A stretch of DNA of 64,000 bases, taken from NCBI GenBank assembly GCA_030323885.1, contig CM059187.1, forward strand, positions 84,652,027-84,716,026, written 5' to 3'. Shown here in pieces: positions 1 through 11,659 of this stretch. This DNA is from Branchipolynoe longqiensis. Its lineage: Eukaryota; Annelida; Polychaeta; Phyllodocida; Polynoidae. Below the pieces are notes generated by a model, which was given only the letters and a program-made list of their open reading frames with translations, was not told where the DNA came from and searched no databases. Numbering within the stretch: the first letter of the stretch is position 1; the number at the start of each line of letters is the position of its first letter. A program made the translations under genes and the position numbers.

Positions 1-130
1 TCCCCAAGCCCCGTCTCCCTCACCACCCGCTCTCTCTCCCCTCCCTCCCCTCCCATCCCACCGACATCCTCCCCTCCACACTCCCTCAACCCCTCCTCCA
101 CTCTCCACTCTCCACCCTCCACTCTCCACT
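1..130. repeat. Pyrimidine-rich low-complexity tract
   Basis: The strand is almost entirely C and T, with a short decamer-like phrase (ctccactctc) repeated near 100-130. There is no coding signal. Confidence 0.7.
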
Positions 131-590
131 CCCAAGGCCAGGCCGGTTTGATGGACTCGGCTGACGGATAGCCCGCCACCATTCAGCAATAAATACTTGT
201 AAAACTCACGAATATCTCCCGCGGTAGTTCTTTGCTGAGCCGTGATGCCTGGCTACATCAGACAAACCTGCAACGTAGGCTATTGTCTACTCAGTCTACT
301 GATTGTTCTCCATGCTGGAAAACAATATCGGCGGGTTTGGAGAAGATGCAGCTAATTTCAGAGGGGGATCGGCAGCCATGTTTAGACCTCGTATTGTTCA
401 TTATTGTCCGGCTATTTTTCCTTTGTCGATCCTGCGGGATAGTTGAAGGTAATTCATCGGAAAGTGAATATTTCACTCCATCAGTCAGCTGCAAGAGCAC
501 ACGAGATTCCCGTCGGAAACACTAGATTTTAAATAATAGAACATGGTGGATTATGAATCACCCATGGAAGTGCAGTCTTTATAGCGGACA
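131..590. other. No recognisable feature
   Basis: Mixed-composition DNA. Short ORFs occur on both strands (232-525 +, 291-500 -) but overlap each other and resemble no family I know. I see no gene here. Confidence 0.5.
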
Positions 591-1140
591 TAGTCCCCTT
601 TTGGCTGTATATGTGTATTATATATATTATATATGTAATATATATATAATATATATAATATATATATAATATATAATATATATAATATATATAATATATA
701 TAATATATATAATATATATAATATATATACTATATATAATATATAATGTACATATTATATATATCCAAATATATCTATATATATCGGAAAAGATATCTAC
801 ATAGCATATCTATATGTGATATATAAAATAGAATATCAGATAAATATTATAATAATTGAACTGGGGCCGGCTGGTCCGGGGAGATTTGCATATCATGTGT
901 ATACATATAAATATGATTAAATATATGCACACCTTTATATGCATATATATATATTTGCCTAGCTTATATATCCATGTATATCTGTATATATATATACATA
1001 GCATCTGTATAGCATACATACATATAGCTATATATATCTGCATCTAGATCTGTATTTAGATATACATATATACATCTGCATTGCATATGCCTATATATGC
1101 ATATATATATATATATATATATAACTGCATAACATATATA
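591..1140. repeat. AT-rich (TA)n / (ATAT) microsatellite block
   Basis: Nearly uninterrupted alternation of tat and ata from about 610 to 790, continuing as imperfect TA/CA dinucleotide sequence to about 1130. Short ORFs here translate to I/Y-rich peptides and are artefacts of the repeat. Confidence 0.9.
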
Positions 1141-1365
1141 TCAGTGACACAATTAAGCCAAATTTGGCACTTGTCCCTTGGACAAGTCAGGTTTGATTTT
1201 CACTTGTTTGTCTCGATTTTCACTTGTCCACAGTACCGATACTGATAAACCTTTTATCGCGTGTAATAAGCTCTGTAGTGGTCCTTCCCCGCCCCGTCCG
1301 TATGGAGTGGGAGTTTGGGGGGGGGGGGGGGGTGTACCAGCATGCATCCCCCCCCCCGATATAAG

Positions 1366-1530
1366 CTGTATATATGTACTATATAATTTATTATGTGGAT
1401 CTAAATAACGACAGCCCCTTAAATGTTTCCCATTACCATCTTCTTCCTTGTTATTTGCTGTGGAGCGGGTCATTATCTACTCCCCCCGCCTCCTATACCG
1501 TGAGCCAAATGTCACTCTGCTGACTTTTAA
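1366..1530 (+). repeat. Interspersed repeat, copy 1 (partner near 31.66 kb)
   Basis: From the phrase gtactatataat through ctctgctg, this stretch aligns with 31657-31826 in the same orientation. Both copies start next to a TA-rich tract, run through ataaataacg-cagc, and end in c-actctgct. Divergence is high. The family is unidentified. Confidence 0.6.
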
Positions 1531-2280
1531 AACTTGGTTACAAATGAATGAGAACACCGAACTATATGGGTTGGTAATAATTGATATCGACCATGGCTCG
1601 GATAACACCCACACTGGTAGGATAAAGGACACAAATGTAGGCAAGTGCGGGTGGGTCACACACCCACACACCCTATACAGCTGGCCAGCACAGGGCCGCA
1701 TCACAGTTCAGCAGCACAGGCAGCAAAGACTTTCAGCAAATTTCACAATTACAGCAAATACATATATATATATAGGCTGAATCTGGAACTACATGCAGCC
1801 TAGATAAATGGTATATAATAATATAGCAAACTGAAGAGAGTTAGTGTTCTTGTTTATATTCCCATCATAGATTATAGGATCCAGTATCAATATCAGCCTA
1901 AAGGTTTCACTTGTCAAACGGAGAAGCTCGAGCCATATTCTACTTGTCCCTGCCTATTCTTGCTTGTCCCGGGCAAGGGGACAAGCTTTTATTTCGACCG
2001 CTGTATACACATACATTATATATATCCACATACTGCAATGTATTTAATGTAGAGAACAACCGATAATGGATGTGTGCTAAGTTTTATACGGGACCACTAT
2101 TTAAGATGTTTTTATTCTGCAGTTGGCCCGCGCCTGTGCCGGCCTCATATACTGCAGGATATGTCTGCCGATAAAGGACTTAACGACGAACACCCAGGCA
2201 GGCTTTGTTCAACGCGCCGCGCTCGCAACAAGCACTCGCATTATAAAGTTTTAGAAATATCCTTTAGGACACTGAGGCCA
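1531..2280. other. No gene recognised
   Basis: Small ORFs (1448-1780 +, 1477-1704 -, 2074-2292 +) have no recognisable domains. A phrase near 1836-1880 (cttgtttatattccca) recurs near 38450, so part of this is likely old interspersed repeat. Confidence 0.5.
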
Positions 2281-2284
2281 ATTA

Positions 2285-2700
2285 GGCCTTAGGGGAGTGT
2301 GGTGGGTTGGAGTGGGGTGGGGTGGGTGTGTGGGTATGGGGTGGGGGTGAAGGAGAGGGTGGAGGGGTGGGTAGGGTCCTTTTGGATTGGTGTAGTGCTG
2401 CTAGGGCGGGTTAATTAAAGATGGTCGGAAGTTGGCCGCCAGTAAGGTGCGCTACCCGGGGATACAGGGGACGAGGGCCGGCTGCCATTGGCCGCATTCC
2501 CCCCGCCACCCACCTGCCCCAACCCCCGCCCCCGCCCCCAACGGCTGTCAGCCTCCCACCCTCCTGCCTGCCGGCCTCCGGCTCTCCAACCAGTAGTCTC
2601 CCCCCCCTCCCCCTCCCCGGCCTCCCTCCCGCCCTCCCTCCCGCCCGCTACCTCCCCGTGATTGATCATTACTTCCGGTAGCGAGGCGGGCGCCCTTTCA
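2285..2700. repeat. G-rich then C-rich low-complexity DNA
   Basis: 2285-2400 is GGGTGG-rich; 2480-2660 is CCC/CCT-rich. ORFs on both strands give only proline- or glycine-rich peptides and are not supported as genes. Confidence 0.7.
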
Positions 2701-3246
2701 CGTTTTATCGCCCGACAACAATATGCCGGGCACAAGCCTGTAAAGGCACTGGTGTATTGGGCAGATGTAAGATTTCTAAGGAGATATCCTGCATGATTTG
2801 TAAAAGATATCCTTCCGCATGTTATGGGAGCTGTGGGGTGGTTGGGATGGTGGAGTGTGGTGGGGTGGGGTAGCGGTGGGTGCGTCAGGAGAGTGAACAG
2901 GCCGAGCGGTCCGGTGGAGGGACTGAGAATCGAGGGGAAACCAGACAGACTGGTTATAGGAAGGGAGGGGTGGGGGGAGGTACCCCGGGTTTACACGGGT
3001 CTTCTCCCGCTAGGAGGCGCCACACCGCTCCAGGACTCCAGCGGCCTGTCGACGCATTAGCATTCATGTGGGGGCTGCCTCATATGATCTGTCGCCATGT
3101 TCATAGAAGATCTACCGTGTGTGGCATTGCTGTATTTGTGTTTGGGAGGCGTGGGGTGGGGGCGTCACCAGCATACAGCGCCCCCCACCCCGGCCACCGG
3201 CCAACCGACCCCTTGTCCTTGGCCCCCCGGGTATTGGCGCCCCCAG

Positions 3247-3482
3247 CTTCCCTGGCTCTCCCGGCTCCCCCGGCTCCCCCGGCTCCCCCGGCTCCCCCGG
3301 CTCCCCCGGCTCCCCCGGCTCCCCTGGCTCCCCTGGCTCCCCCGGCTCCCCCGGCTCCCCGCCTCCCCCAGCTACCCCGGCTCCCCCGGCTCCCCCGGCT
3401 CCCCCGGCTCCCCCGGCTCCCCCGGCTCCCCCGGCTCCCCCGGCTCCCCCGGCTCCCCCGGCTCCCCCGGCTCCCCGGCTCC
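3247..3482 (+). repeat. 9-bp minisatellite (ggctccccc)n
   Basis: About 25 near-perfect copies of a 9-bp unit, interrupted near 3360-3380. Because 9 is a multiple of 3, every frame is open, giving (APP)n, (RLP)n and (GSP)n on one strand and (GEP)n and (AGG)n on the other. These open frames are a consequence of the repeat and are not evidence for a collagen-like gene: there is no consistent start, splice context or non-repetitive domain. Confidence 0.9.
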
Positions 3483-3536
3483 CAGGTCCCCGATCCCCGG
3501 CCATCGGCCTGTCGATGTCACCTATCGGGCTCCGGA

Positions 3537-3561
3537 CCCCCCCCCCCCCCCCCCCCCCCCC
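3537..3561. repeat. Poly-C run
   Basis: Twenty-five consecutive C, followed by a short CA repeat. Length is likely polymorphic or uncertain in assembly. Confidence 0.95.
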
Positions 3562-3714
3562 ACACACATGTGATCTGTCGGCGCCGAGTGATCCCTCACT
3601 ATTAACTGATTCAGTGTCAATTTCTCGGCGGCCAGTCCCCAGGTATTGAAGCTGAAATTGAAAGATGGTTATTGTGCGTTGAACGTGCCGGCATATCCTT
3701 GCGGCCCTATCCCA

Positions 3715-4447
3715 GTGTGCCTACCCACGCCCATCAAGCCCCCGACAGCCCATCAAAGGACATGCCCATCATGCCCCATGCCCATCTGGGCCAACGCCTA
3801 GCAAACGCCAGGCCCATCAAGCCCTACGCCTATCAAACACCTTGCCTACCAAACTCTGCGCCAACCAAACCCACGCCCACCAAACCCCATGCCCATGTAA
3901 CCAACGTCCAGCAAGACCTACACCTATCAAGACCCACGGGCATCAAACCTCGAGTCGATCATCGCACCCCACACCCATCCATCCCCGCCCTTCTACACCA
4001 GACTCCATCCACACCATACTTTTAGGCAATATGTCCCTCCATTCTCGTCCATCTCCAACTACCATAGCACCCCACCCCATCCACCCCACGCCCATCCATT
4101 TCACACCCACCTACCCCACCCCAACTACTTCACGCCTGCCTACCCCACGCCTATCCCCCCACACACATCTACCCCACGCCCAACCACTTGTCCCCCCACC
4201 CCACCACCATCTCCACACTACCGTCAGCGACCCAACGCTCAATCACCTCACGTCCACCCAATCAGCCACGCCCGGGCACTAACCCACGCCCATCCACCTA
4301 CCCCACAACCACCTACCTCACGCCCATCCCACACCAACCCACGCCCATCCACCCTATAGCCATCCACCTCCTGCCCACCTACCCCGCATCCCTCACCCAC
4401 GCCCACCACCATCCTTGTCTACCCCCCCCCCCCCCCCCCCCCCCCCC
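3715..4447. repeat. Degenerate C-rich minisatellite (cccacgcccatc-like)
   Basis: Loose repetition of cccacgcccatc and cccatcaaac phrases, ending in a poly-C run near 4424-4447. Open frames give T/P/H-rich peptides without domains. Confidence 0.75.
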
Positions 4448-4524
4448 AACCATCCCGAGTTTCTCAAAGTAACCAAACAAACACCCAGAATGCTCAGACC
4501 CCTACCATCGGGAATGGGTCGCGT

Positions 4525-5145
4525 GATCGTCGAGCACCCCTACCATCCGGCACGGGTCACGTGATCATCAAGCACCCCTACCATCGGGCACAGGTCACGT
4601 GATCGTCGAGCACCCCTAACATCGGGCACCGGTCACGTGATCATCAAGCACCCCTACCATCGGGCATGGGTCGCGTGATCGTCGAGCACCCCTACCATCA
4701 GGCACGGGTCACGTGATCATCAAGCACCCCTACCTTCGGGCATGGGTCACATGATCGTCGAGCACCCCCACCATCCGGCACGGGTCATGTGATCATCAAG
4801 CACCCCTACCATCGGGCATGGGTCACGTGATCGTCGAGCACCCCTACCATTGGGCACGGGTCACGTGATCATCAAGCACCCCTACCATCGGGCATGGGTC
4901 ACATCATCGTCGAGCACTCCTACCATCGGGCATGGGTCACGTGATCCTCGAGCACCCCTACAATCGGGCACGGGTCACGTGATCATCAAGCACCCCTACC
5001 ATCGGGCACGGCCACATGATCATCGAGCACCCCTACCATCGGGCACGGGTCACGTGATCGTCGAGCACCCCTACCATAGGGCATGGGTCACGTAATCGTC
5101 GAGCACCCCCGCCATCTGGCACGGGTCACGTGATCGTCGAGCAAA
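4525..5145 (+). repeat. 38-bp satellite with dimeric (2 x 38 bp) higher-order structure
   Basis: About 16 tandem units of 38 bp, each carrying accccta, ccatcgggca and ggtcacgtgatc. The six bases after gatc distinguish two unit types, gtcgag (A) and atcaag (B). Starts at 4525, 4563, 4601 and so on alternate A,B,A,B for about the first ten units; the order breaks near 4943 and the last units are mostly A. Ten units keep the palindrome CACGTG; others carry cacatg or catgtg, as expected from CpG decay. Since 38 is not a multiple of 3, the open frame at 4850-5095 is accidental. Confidence 0.95.
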
Positions 5146-5224
5146 TGATAATCACGGCACGGCGCGACGAGCAAACAACGGCTGAGTATTTTCCGTGATG
5201 ACGCATGCGCAACAAGAAACCTCT

Positions 5225-5525
5225 CCTCCACCCGCTCCCCACACCCACAGACTCCACCACTCAAACCACCACCTCCACCCACACCACCACCACCCACCCA
5301 CTCCACCACTACCCCCACGCAATCCACCCACCCCACGCCGACCACCTACTCCACCACCCCCACGCCTACACACCACCACTCACCACCCACTCCACCACCC
5401 ACTCAAGCATCCACACTACCACCACCCGCACCCACTCCGCCACCCAGGCCACCACCACCCAGGCCACCACCACCCAGACCACCACCCACTCCACCACCAC
5501 CACACACCACCACCACCATCGGGAG
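5225..5525 (+). repeat. (CAC/CCA)n-rich minisatellite
   Basis: Long runs of caccac, ccaccacccac and accaccacccaggcc. Translations are H/T/P-rich and non-specific. Confidence 0.85.
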
Positions 5526-5539
5526 TCGAGGCACTGACC

Positions 5540-6085
5540 CGGCATATGGCCACATCACACATACTCAAGTACAGACGCAGGAGGCCGGGGTGACCGGGGG
5601 GTGGGGTGGGCGGCGAGGGGGGGGGGGATTGAGGCAAGCCGGGCCGTCTGGGACAACACTGTCCACTGTAAACAATGGGCTGCCGGTGCGGGCCGCTACC
5701 TCATAACGCTCCTAATGGAGACCATATTTTCTCGGCAAGTATCTGCGCCTCGGCACGCCGCCCCGCTGGCCCACAATGTCTGCCGGCCCGGGGCCGTCCA
5801 GGCGGGGACCATTTCTGAGCCGTTCATCGGCTGGTTTGCACCGTGAGCAGTTCGAGTGTGCGATATCCGCCTGGGACTTGTATATCACCTCTCCCGCCCC
5901 ATGCAACAGCCCCCCCCCCCCCCGGTGTGCTACTCTCTCCTCCCATCCCACACACCCCTGAATCCCTCCCTCATCGCCCGCCTCTTCCCCCCCTCCCCCC
6001 CCCCCCCCCCCTCCCCCAGATCCTCTCTCCCTCTTCTAGCTCCGGAGAGAGTTTAACTGGCCAGTCACGGCCGGTCCCTAGATGT
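5540..6085. other. No gene recognised; C-rich runs
   Basis: Contains poly-G near 5619 and poly-C near 5910 and 5990-6012. Overlapping ORFs on both strands look like composition artefacts. Confidence 0.5.
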
Positions 6086-7435
6086 CCCCGCTACATATAT
6101 ATATATATATATATATTCATATTGTCAAGTATAATACCTAATGCCTATTCTTATAGACTAGCTAATATAGTGAGGAGAAAAGAGAATTTGGAACGTCTTC
6201 TATTCTTAGTAAAGAAGACAATTAACGATACACAAATATGTACTTATAACATATATTCTCAATTACAAAGTGTACAGTTACATATCAATTCTCAATGGTA
6301 TGATATTACACTCACAACTATCTATGGAGTCCATATGGATGATAGATACACTCAGTCCTCTTGGTGCTTATTCCATATCTCAGTTGCCTTGAGGAGTTGA
6401 TGGATATATATTGTCCACTGTCTTTAAGCTGTAGCTAACCATCAGGTATAGAGTTTCAGTTGATGATGGGTGTACATGTCATGCTAAGCAGCAGTGATGT
6501 GGGAAAAGGCAGACACAACAGTCACCAATCCTGCTGATGGCCATTGGACAATGTAAAAGCTCAGCAAGTTGAATCCATCCCTTAAGCTGTAACTAGCCAG
6601 ATCAGGTTTCAGGCCTAACTGACTTGGAGATGTTGATGCCTTGATGTCTGGGAGTAGAGTCTCAAGAGTGTGGGACTACACTTCTTATATACAAGTTGGG
6701 TAGGCCAGTCCTAATGAAGAGATGGGACCAGACTTGACTTATGGGGGGTTGGTAACATTACAATGGTTACCGGCTGCAGAACTACAGCAATATAGAGAGG
6801 CACCGATAAATCGGTCCAATCTTTGGTTGAAGATTAATCTTCTGGTGGGATGATTGTAGAAGCTGGGATGTCGTTACAACAATTAAACTGATGAATCATT
6901 GGGGTGCCCCTGAATCACTCCGGTCCGGCGGTAGCCCAGCACTCATATCCAGTTGACAGCAGCAAGGGTTTCGGAGGAAGGGACGGGTAAAGGTGGGTCC
7001 AGCGGTTCCAGCAACAAGAACAATGTAAGAGAAACGATAAGGTAAAGGGCCCCACCCAAGCAAACAACTCCCTTGATCAGGGGAAGAAGTAAGCCTGGGA
7101 GCAAATAAAAAGGGTAGAGTATAGGAAAGAGAAAGAAGGAGAGTTGAGTCAAAGGACCATGTCTATTTGCTCTATGGTGACCAGCCGGCGAGCCAAAGAC
7201 ACAGACAGAGTAAGAGTAGAAAGTTAAATGCTGGAGGGCTCCCCCTCCTGGAACTCTTTTCAGACATTATCAAGGAGGAGCATGGCCAGCAGAGCGGAGA
7301 TAGAGAGAGAGGTGTGGATGAAGTGCAGTCCGGATAGCAAGTGTCTGATGGGATGAGTAGGATGGTCCAAACATATGTTCTAACCACTATAAAAGGCAAC
7401 TACCTGTTAGGAAACAGTCTTCATACATTCACTGC
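6086..7435. other. Unassigned non-coding region
   Basis: After a short TA microsatellite at 6090-6115, about 1.3 kb of moderately complex DNA with no long open frame. The short ORFs at 6943-7152 (-) and 7172-7399 (-) show no domain. It may be an old retroelement non-coding region, but no terminal repeat pair was found. Confidence 0.45.
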
Positions 7436-7439
7436 TATG

Positions 7440-7535
7440 TTACAATATATATACATATATACATATATACATATATATACATATATACACATATATATAC
7501 ATATACACATATATACATATATATACATGTACATA
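7440..7535. repeat. TA/CA microsatellite
   Basis: Alternating atatac and acatat units. Confidence 0.9.
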
Positions 7536-7584
7536 AATATTGACATGAAGGTAATTTTAATTCTGAAATGTTGCTTGTGAAAAT

Positions 7585-7715
7585 ATGGTTATGGAGCAAT
7601 GAACTGACAAAAATAGGAATGTAAAAAAGTACCCTTTTGAGGGTGTGACTCCAATGTTTAAGTCAATTGTTGGATTTGCGTTTATCGGGATTTGCACCCA
7701 AACTCTTCATATTAT
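7585..7715 (+). repeat. Interspersed repeat, copy 1 (partner near 21.2 kb)
   Basis: Shares ggttatggagcaatgaac, tggattt/ggcgttta and ctcttcatat, in the same order and spacing, with 21170-21302. Similar phrases occur near 13998-14030. Family unknown. Confidence 0.6.
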
Positions 7716-7719
7716 ATAT

Positions 7720-8380
7720 AAATCGAGCCAGTACAACAAAGCCTCCCTCTATGCCACTTTTAATGCAGGACCCAGTGAGATTTGCATGTCGCAAACCGTG
7801 AAAAGTCTACCTCTGTCACAAAGACATACCCAGTGCACAATGCACAGCGAATGATATTGACACATTGTGCAGACCGCCATTTGTGACACTGTTCAGAAGG
7901 TAAATGAGACTCCGCCACAGGGAGCGGTTGGTGACACCGACTCTTGCAGCTTCGCAGTCGCTCACAAATAAGACCATCAACCGCGACACCCTGTCACAGC
8001 GTCTAAACACGCATATAGGACCACCACCCGCCAACCCACCTACCCTCTCCCCCGATCGCTCACCCAATGTACCCGAGCACCCGTCCGTTAAATCAATCAC
8101 CAACAGATTAATCTAGATATTTTTGTGTGTGTTTGCCAAGCTCTTCTGCCTCCTTCAAGTTCTGACATGGACCGAGCTACCTCCCTATGCCTGATGCGCT
8201 CATCGAATCAGTCAACTACATTCGCATCCGTCACCCGCCTACACTCACACCCCGACCCCCGGTGTCTCACACACAACCATTCACCACGTTCACCGACCAG
8301 GGACAAACCTACACTTGGCTAGTCTAATGTTCTCAAGCGCTTCAGTTAATTTCTAATTTGTTTTTTATTAATAATGCAAA
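7720..8380. other. No gene recognised
   Basis: Mixed DNA with short overlapping ORFs on both strands (7816-8103 -, 7904-8116 +, 8125-8322 +). None has a domain I recognise. Confidence 0.45.
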
Positions 8381-8384
8381 TGGA

Positions 8385-8708
8385 ACTTTCGCCATATATC
8401 CTCATATTTCTACAGATATTCCCATGTATTCAATATATACTATACACCACCATATATCTACATATATATCCATATGCATCCACATATGTATCCATAGTTA
8501 TGTATATCAATATATCTCAGTATGTATCCATATATCTCCATATATCTCCATATACTTCCAGCTATCTACATATATCCACATCTATCCATATATATCCATA
8601 TATATCCATATATCTCCACATACTCGCCACATATCCCTACTTATCCACCATATGTCAATATGCCCCCATATATTCTCACATATATCCTCGTATATCCGCA
8701 TGTATATG
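8385..8708 (+). repeat. Minisatellite of catatatctc-like decamers
   Basis: Irregular tandem repetition of catatatctc and catatatcca. All three frames and the reverse strand stay open for 60-150 codons with I/Y/H/S-rich translations, which is typical of such repeats. Confidence 0.8.
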
Positions 8709-8709
8709 G

Positions 8710-8832
8710 ACCAGACGGGATGGCCGAATGAGTTAGAGCGTCCGTCTCCCGCGTTGGTAGACTGTGGGATCGTAGCTTCGAACCCTGGTCGAGTCAAACC
8801 AATGACTTAGAAATGAATACTTGTCGGTCCCA
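8710..8832 (+). repeat. SINE, type 1 head only (truncated)
   Basis: Carries the tRNA-like head: an A-box-like tggccgaatgagttagagcg near 8721 and a B-box-like cttcgaaccctggtcgag near 8777, then the conserved link gagtcaaaccaatgactta. The body seen in full copies such as 47255-47595 is missing after about 8832. This is a SINE head and should not be called a tRNA gene. Confidence 0.85.
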
Positions 8833-8869
8833 TGATCAGTGAATTTAGAGAGAATTTACTGTATATATG

Positions 8870-8933
8870 TGCTTTACCATCGGCAATTCACTGAATCCCC
8901 CCCACATTGAAATCAGTCAGGCCTGATTTAGAT
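8870..8933 (+). repeat. Older repeat unit interrupted by a non-LTR insertion
   Basis: The phrase catcggcaattc...cctgattta matches the two tandem units at 9601-9790. The unit breaks at 8933 and resumes at 9336 (tttagatacatacatgatat), so the element at 8934-9335 landed inside it. Confidence 0.75.
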
Positions 8934-9335
8934 CATCACCATCATGCTGTCAGTCGCGATCCGACAAAGACTGCTTTCATTACTTGACTGCCGCTCCCCA
9001 GTATGGTGTTTTGTGCGGTTGTACATTTCATGAAAGTTGCCTGCAAAAGTGTTGAAGTGCTGCTGGCTTTTGCAAGATACAAGCCACACTCTCTCGGGGA
9101 GCAAATAGAGGTTTCACACCAGCAAGAACATGTCCAGACAGGCGCAAAACTATTTGTCCCTGCAATGGCTGGTCGGGAGATGTTGAGAGTTATATCAACC
9201 ACCCTTAACGCAGCCACAGTGACATGGTTTTCTGTTTAGGGTTTGCTCCCTTAGCCTTCAGTTCTGTCAAGAACCTGTACCACAAGGCAGTGGTTTACAA
9301 CTCTGCAGGGCAGGGCGTCAAACTCCCTGAGGTTT
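8934..9335 (-). mobile_element. Short non-LTR retrotransposon 3' end, (CAT)n-tailed family, copy 1
   Basis: 402 bp, oriented on the minus strand so that the catcaccatcat end is the 3' tail. It is flanked by a 7-bp direct repeat, tttagat, at 8927-8933 and 9336-9342. Other copies lie at 37538-37952, 40816-41061 and 42766-43223. They share tcgcgatgcgacaaagac, gctgctggcttttgcaag and gtggctggtcgggagatg. Variable 5' ends, target-site duplications and a simple-repeat tail are hallmarks of target-primed reverse transcription. No reverse transcriptase frame remains; it could be a LINE 3' end or a LINE-derived SINE. Confidence 0.85.
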
Positions 9336-9595
9336 TTTAGATACATACATGATATATTGAAAAATACACCTTAGGCCACATTACAATTCTTCCATTTCGG
9401 GCTGGATGTTTTTGGTTATGGTTTTTATTCCTTATGTAGAATGGTCGATGTAGAGGAAGAAGACAACTAACCATTGTATTCATGGTCAAAATTCATGATA
9501 GGTAGGTACCGAAGACCATATACACTTTCTAGCTAGACATTGAACAAGACAACATTATAATTACTCTAACATCTTTATTCAACTGCAAGTTGGTC

Positions 9596-9790
9596 ATTGC
9601 ACCTCACCGTCGGCAATTTGCGAACTTCCCCTACACACTTAAATGAGCCAGGTCTGATTTATATACATGATGTACATTGTATTTAAAAATACAACCTTTA
9701 TTTTGTGCCTCGCTGTCGGCAATTCGTTAACTTCCCCTTCACACCCAAATCAGCCATGCCTGATTTACATACATGATGTATCTTATGAAT
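9596..9790 (+). repeat. Tandem pair of an about 105-bp repeat
   Basis: Two successive copies containing gtcggcaatt, aacttcccct, cctgattta and atacatgatgta. A third, interrupted copy is at 8870-8933 plus 9336-9370. Confidence 0.75.
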
Positions 9791-9965
9791 CAAATAGGTG
9801 GCGCTCCCTTTTAACGACCCCATACCCTTTACCCCCCGCCCCTCCGCACACACACACGCACACATACACACACGACTGAGCACCCAGCCAGGCAACACCC
9901 AACACACGTGCCGCTACTGATCGGCGGATGGAGTCGCGTGGAGCAAAGTCGGGGCAAAGCCAGCC

Positions 9966-10025
9966 GGCGTCAGGCGGCGTCAGACGGCGTCGGACGACGG
10001 CGTGTGACGTCAGACGGCGTCAGGC
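9966..10025 (+). repeat. Short GGCGTCAGAC minisatellite
   Basis: Five or six degenerate copies of a ten-base unit containing cggcgtc. Several ggcgtca / tgacgtca-like phrases resemble CRE half-sites, but nothing shows regulation. Confidence 0.6.
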
Positions 10026-10439
10026 CTCCAGTCCCGGCCTGCATTTACACTCCTCTGATAATGCCAGCCCCCACTGAACAAGGAGGTGCTGAACGACTCT
10101 CGGCGGGCCCGATTCATATCTAATTCCCGCTCCCCGCCGAGCGCCCACACAGATATGCCGCGCTCAAGTCGACATGCGCCGCCGACGCAGCCACTCGCTC
10201 AAAGTGAATCCCTGCAATGTAAATATGGGAGGTGTGTATCTGTGTATGTGTGTGTGTGTGAGGTCGTGAGGAGGGTAGTGGTGGTGGGGGAGGGGGGAGT
10301 GGGAGTGGGAGGGGGAATTGCTGGAGCAAGGAATGCAAAGGCGGGACTGGCTGGGATTGGGGATCTATAGAGGGAGATGCTGTGGCCTGCTCAGATGTAC
10401 AAGCAAAACGTCCAGAGATATGGAGAGATGTGTGCATAA

Positions 10440-11045
10440 TGCATGATGGGGGTATGGGTGGGTAGAGTGTGGGTGGGGAGAGGGAGGGTGTGTGGAGAGA
10501 GGATGGGCGTGTGGGGATAGCGTGGGTGGTTAGAGGGCGGGTGGGTAGAGGCTGGGTAGGTGGGTGTGTAGAGGTTGGGTTGGTAGAGGGTGGGTGGGTT
10601 GATGGTGGGTGGATGGGTGGGTAGAGGTAAGGTGGGTGGGTAGAGGGTTGGTGGGTGGGTAGAGGGTTGGTAGGTGGGTAGAGGGAGGGTGGGTGGGTAG
10701 AGGGTGGGTAGGTGGGTAGAGGGAGGGTGGGTGGGTAGAGGGTGGGTGGTTAGAGAGTGGGTGGGTAGAGGCTGGGTAGTTGGGTGTGTAGAGGTTTGGT
10801 TAGTAGATGGTGGGTGGGTTGATGGTGGGTGGGTGGGTAGAGGTAAGGTGGGTGGGTAGAGGGTCGGTGGGTGGGTATAAAGTGGGTGGGTAGAAGGTCG
10901 GTGGGTGGGTGGAAGGTGGGTTGGTGGGTAGAGGGAGGGTTGGTAGATAGAGGGCGGGTGGGTGGATAGAGGGTGGGTAGACGGTGGGTAGAGGGTGTGT
11001 GGGTAGAAGTTGGGTGGGTAGAGGGTGGGTGGGAGGGAGGGTAGA
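10440..11045 (+). repeat. G-rich minisatellite (gggtgggtagag)n
   Basis: About 600 bp of gggtgggtagag units with variants, some organised in longer blocks (the gatggtgggtgg phrase recurs about 200 bp apart). The minus-strand open frame (10391-11071) is P/T/H/L-rich and follows from the repeat. The G-runs could form quadruplexes on the plus strand. Confidence 0.9.
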
Positions 11046-11049
11046 GGAG

Positions 11050-11582
11050 AAACTACCGCAGTGTGAAGCACAAGTGACTGTTAGAAGAGTGTAACTGTGG
11101 TGCAGTCTTAACTCACCTCATATGTGATGAACCACAAACACATGTAGGCGAATGTAGATTGATTGCAAGAGGGAGTGTAGCCTATACAAATGGTTATGGC
11201 CCTCGTCGCTGAATTGCAAGCATCTGTGTTTGAGGCTTGCTCTATACATTGTGTTCGCTTTGTTTGCTGTAGTATCGCTCCGTGGTCAGGATCCTGTACA
11301 ATATACCTCTTGTATGGTTGTGTCTGGTTAAATAAGTGCATGGCGCATTATTTGGGTATTCGTAGGCAGTAAAATAACTATGTACTTAAAGCTAGTGAAG
11401 TACCGACAGTTCCTCGAGGGAAAGTGTAGAAGTCAGGACTGACCTATCAAGTATGTCACCATTATCATATATAGCCATGCCTAGGTTGATTACACCAGAG
11501 ACCTTAGACAATCCAATGGTTAAGACGCGTATAGTACTGTAATTACATACATTTGAATTCAAATACCATTCTCGACATGATT
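11050..11582. other. No gene recognised
   Basis: Non-repetitive sequence with short overlapping ORFs and no recognisable domains. Confidence 0.45.
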
Positions 11583-11655
11583 GCAACGCCCCCCCCCCCG
11601 ACCCCCCCCCCCCCCCGACCTCCCCGACCTCCCCGCCCCCCGCCCCCCGCGCCCT
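11583..11655. repeat. C-rich low-complexity tract
   Basis: Runs of C separated by ga and gacct. Confidence 0.9.
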
Positions 11656-11659
11656 CCGC

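Noticed and set aside
2880..3649. Long open frames on both strands over the 9-bp repeat (collagen-like GSP, AGG, GEP peptides)
   Set aside because: A 9-bp unit leaves all frames open. There is no unique domain, splice signal or consistent start, so this is repeat artefact.
4850..5095. 81-codon ORF with HPYHRA repeats
   Set aside because: The 38-bp satellite cycles frames every three units; no unit-level selection is visible.
8710..8800. Candidate tRNA-Leu gene
   Set aside because: The same sequence heads other copies with the SINE body, the cloverleaf is imperfect, and flanks match the SINE link; it is a SINE head.
9003..9239. ORF conserved between 9.0 kb and 42.9 kb (LLAFA, GREML phrases)
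   Set aside because: The conservation is that of the non-LTR repeat copies themselves. The frame is on the antisense strand of the element and is broken in other copies.
10391..11071. 226-codon minus-strand Pro/Thr-rich ORF (mucin-like)
   Set aside because: It coincides exactly with the gggtgggtagag minisatellite and has no start context or unique part.
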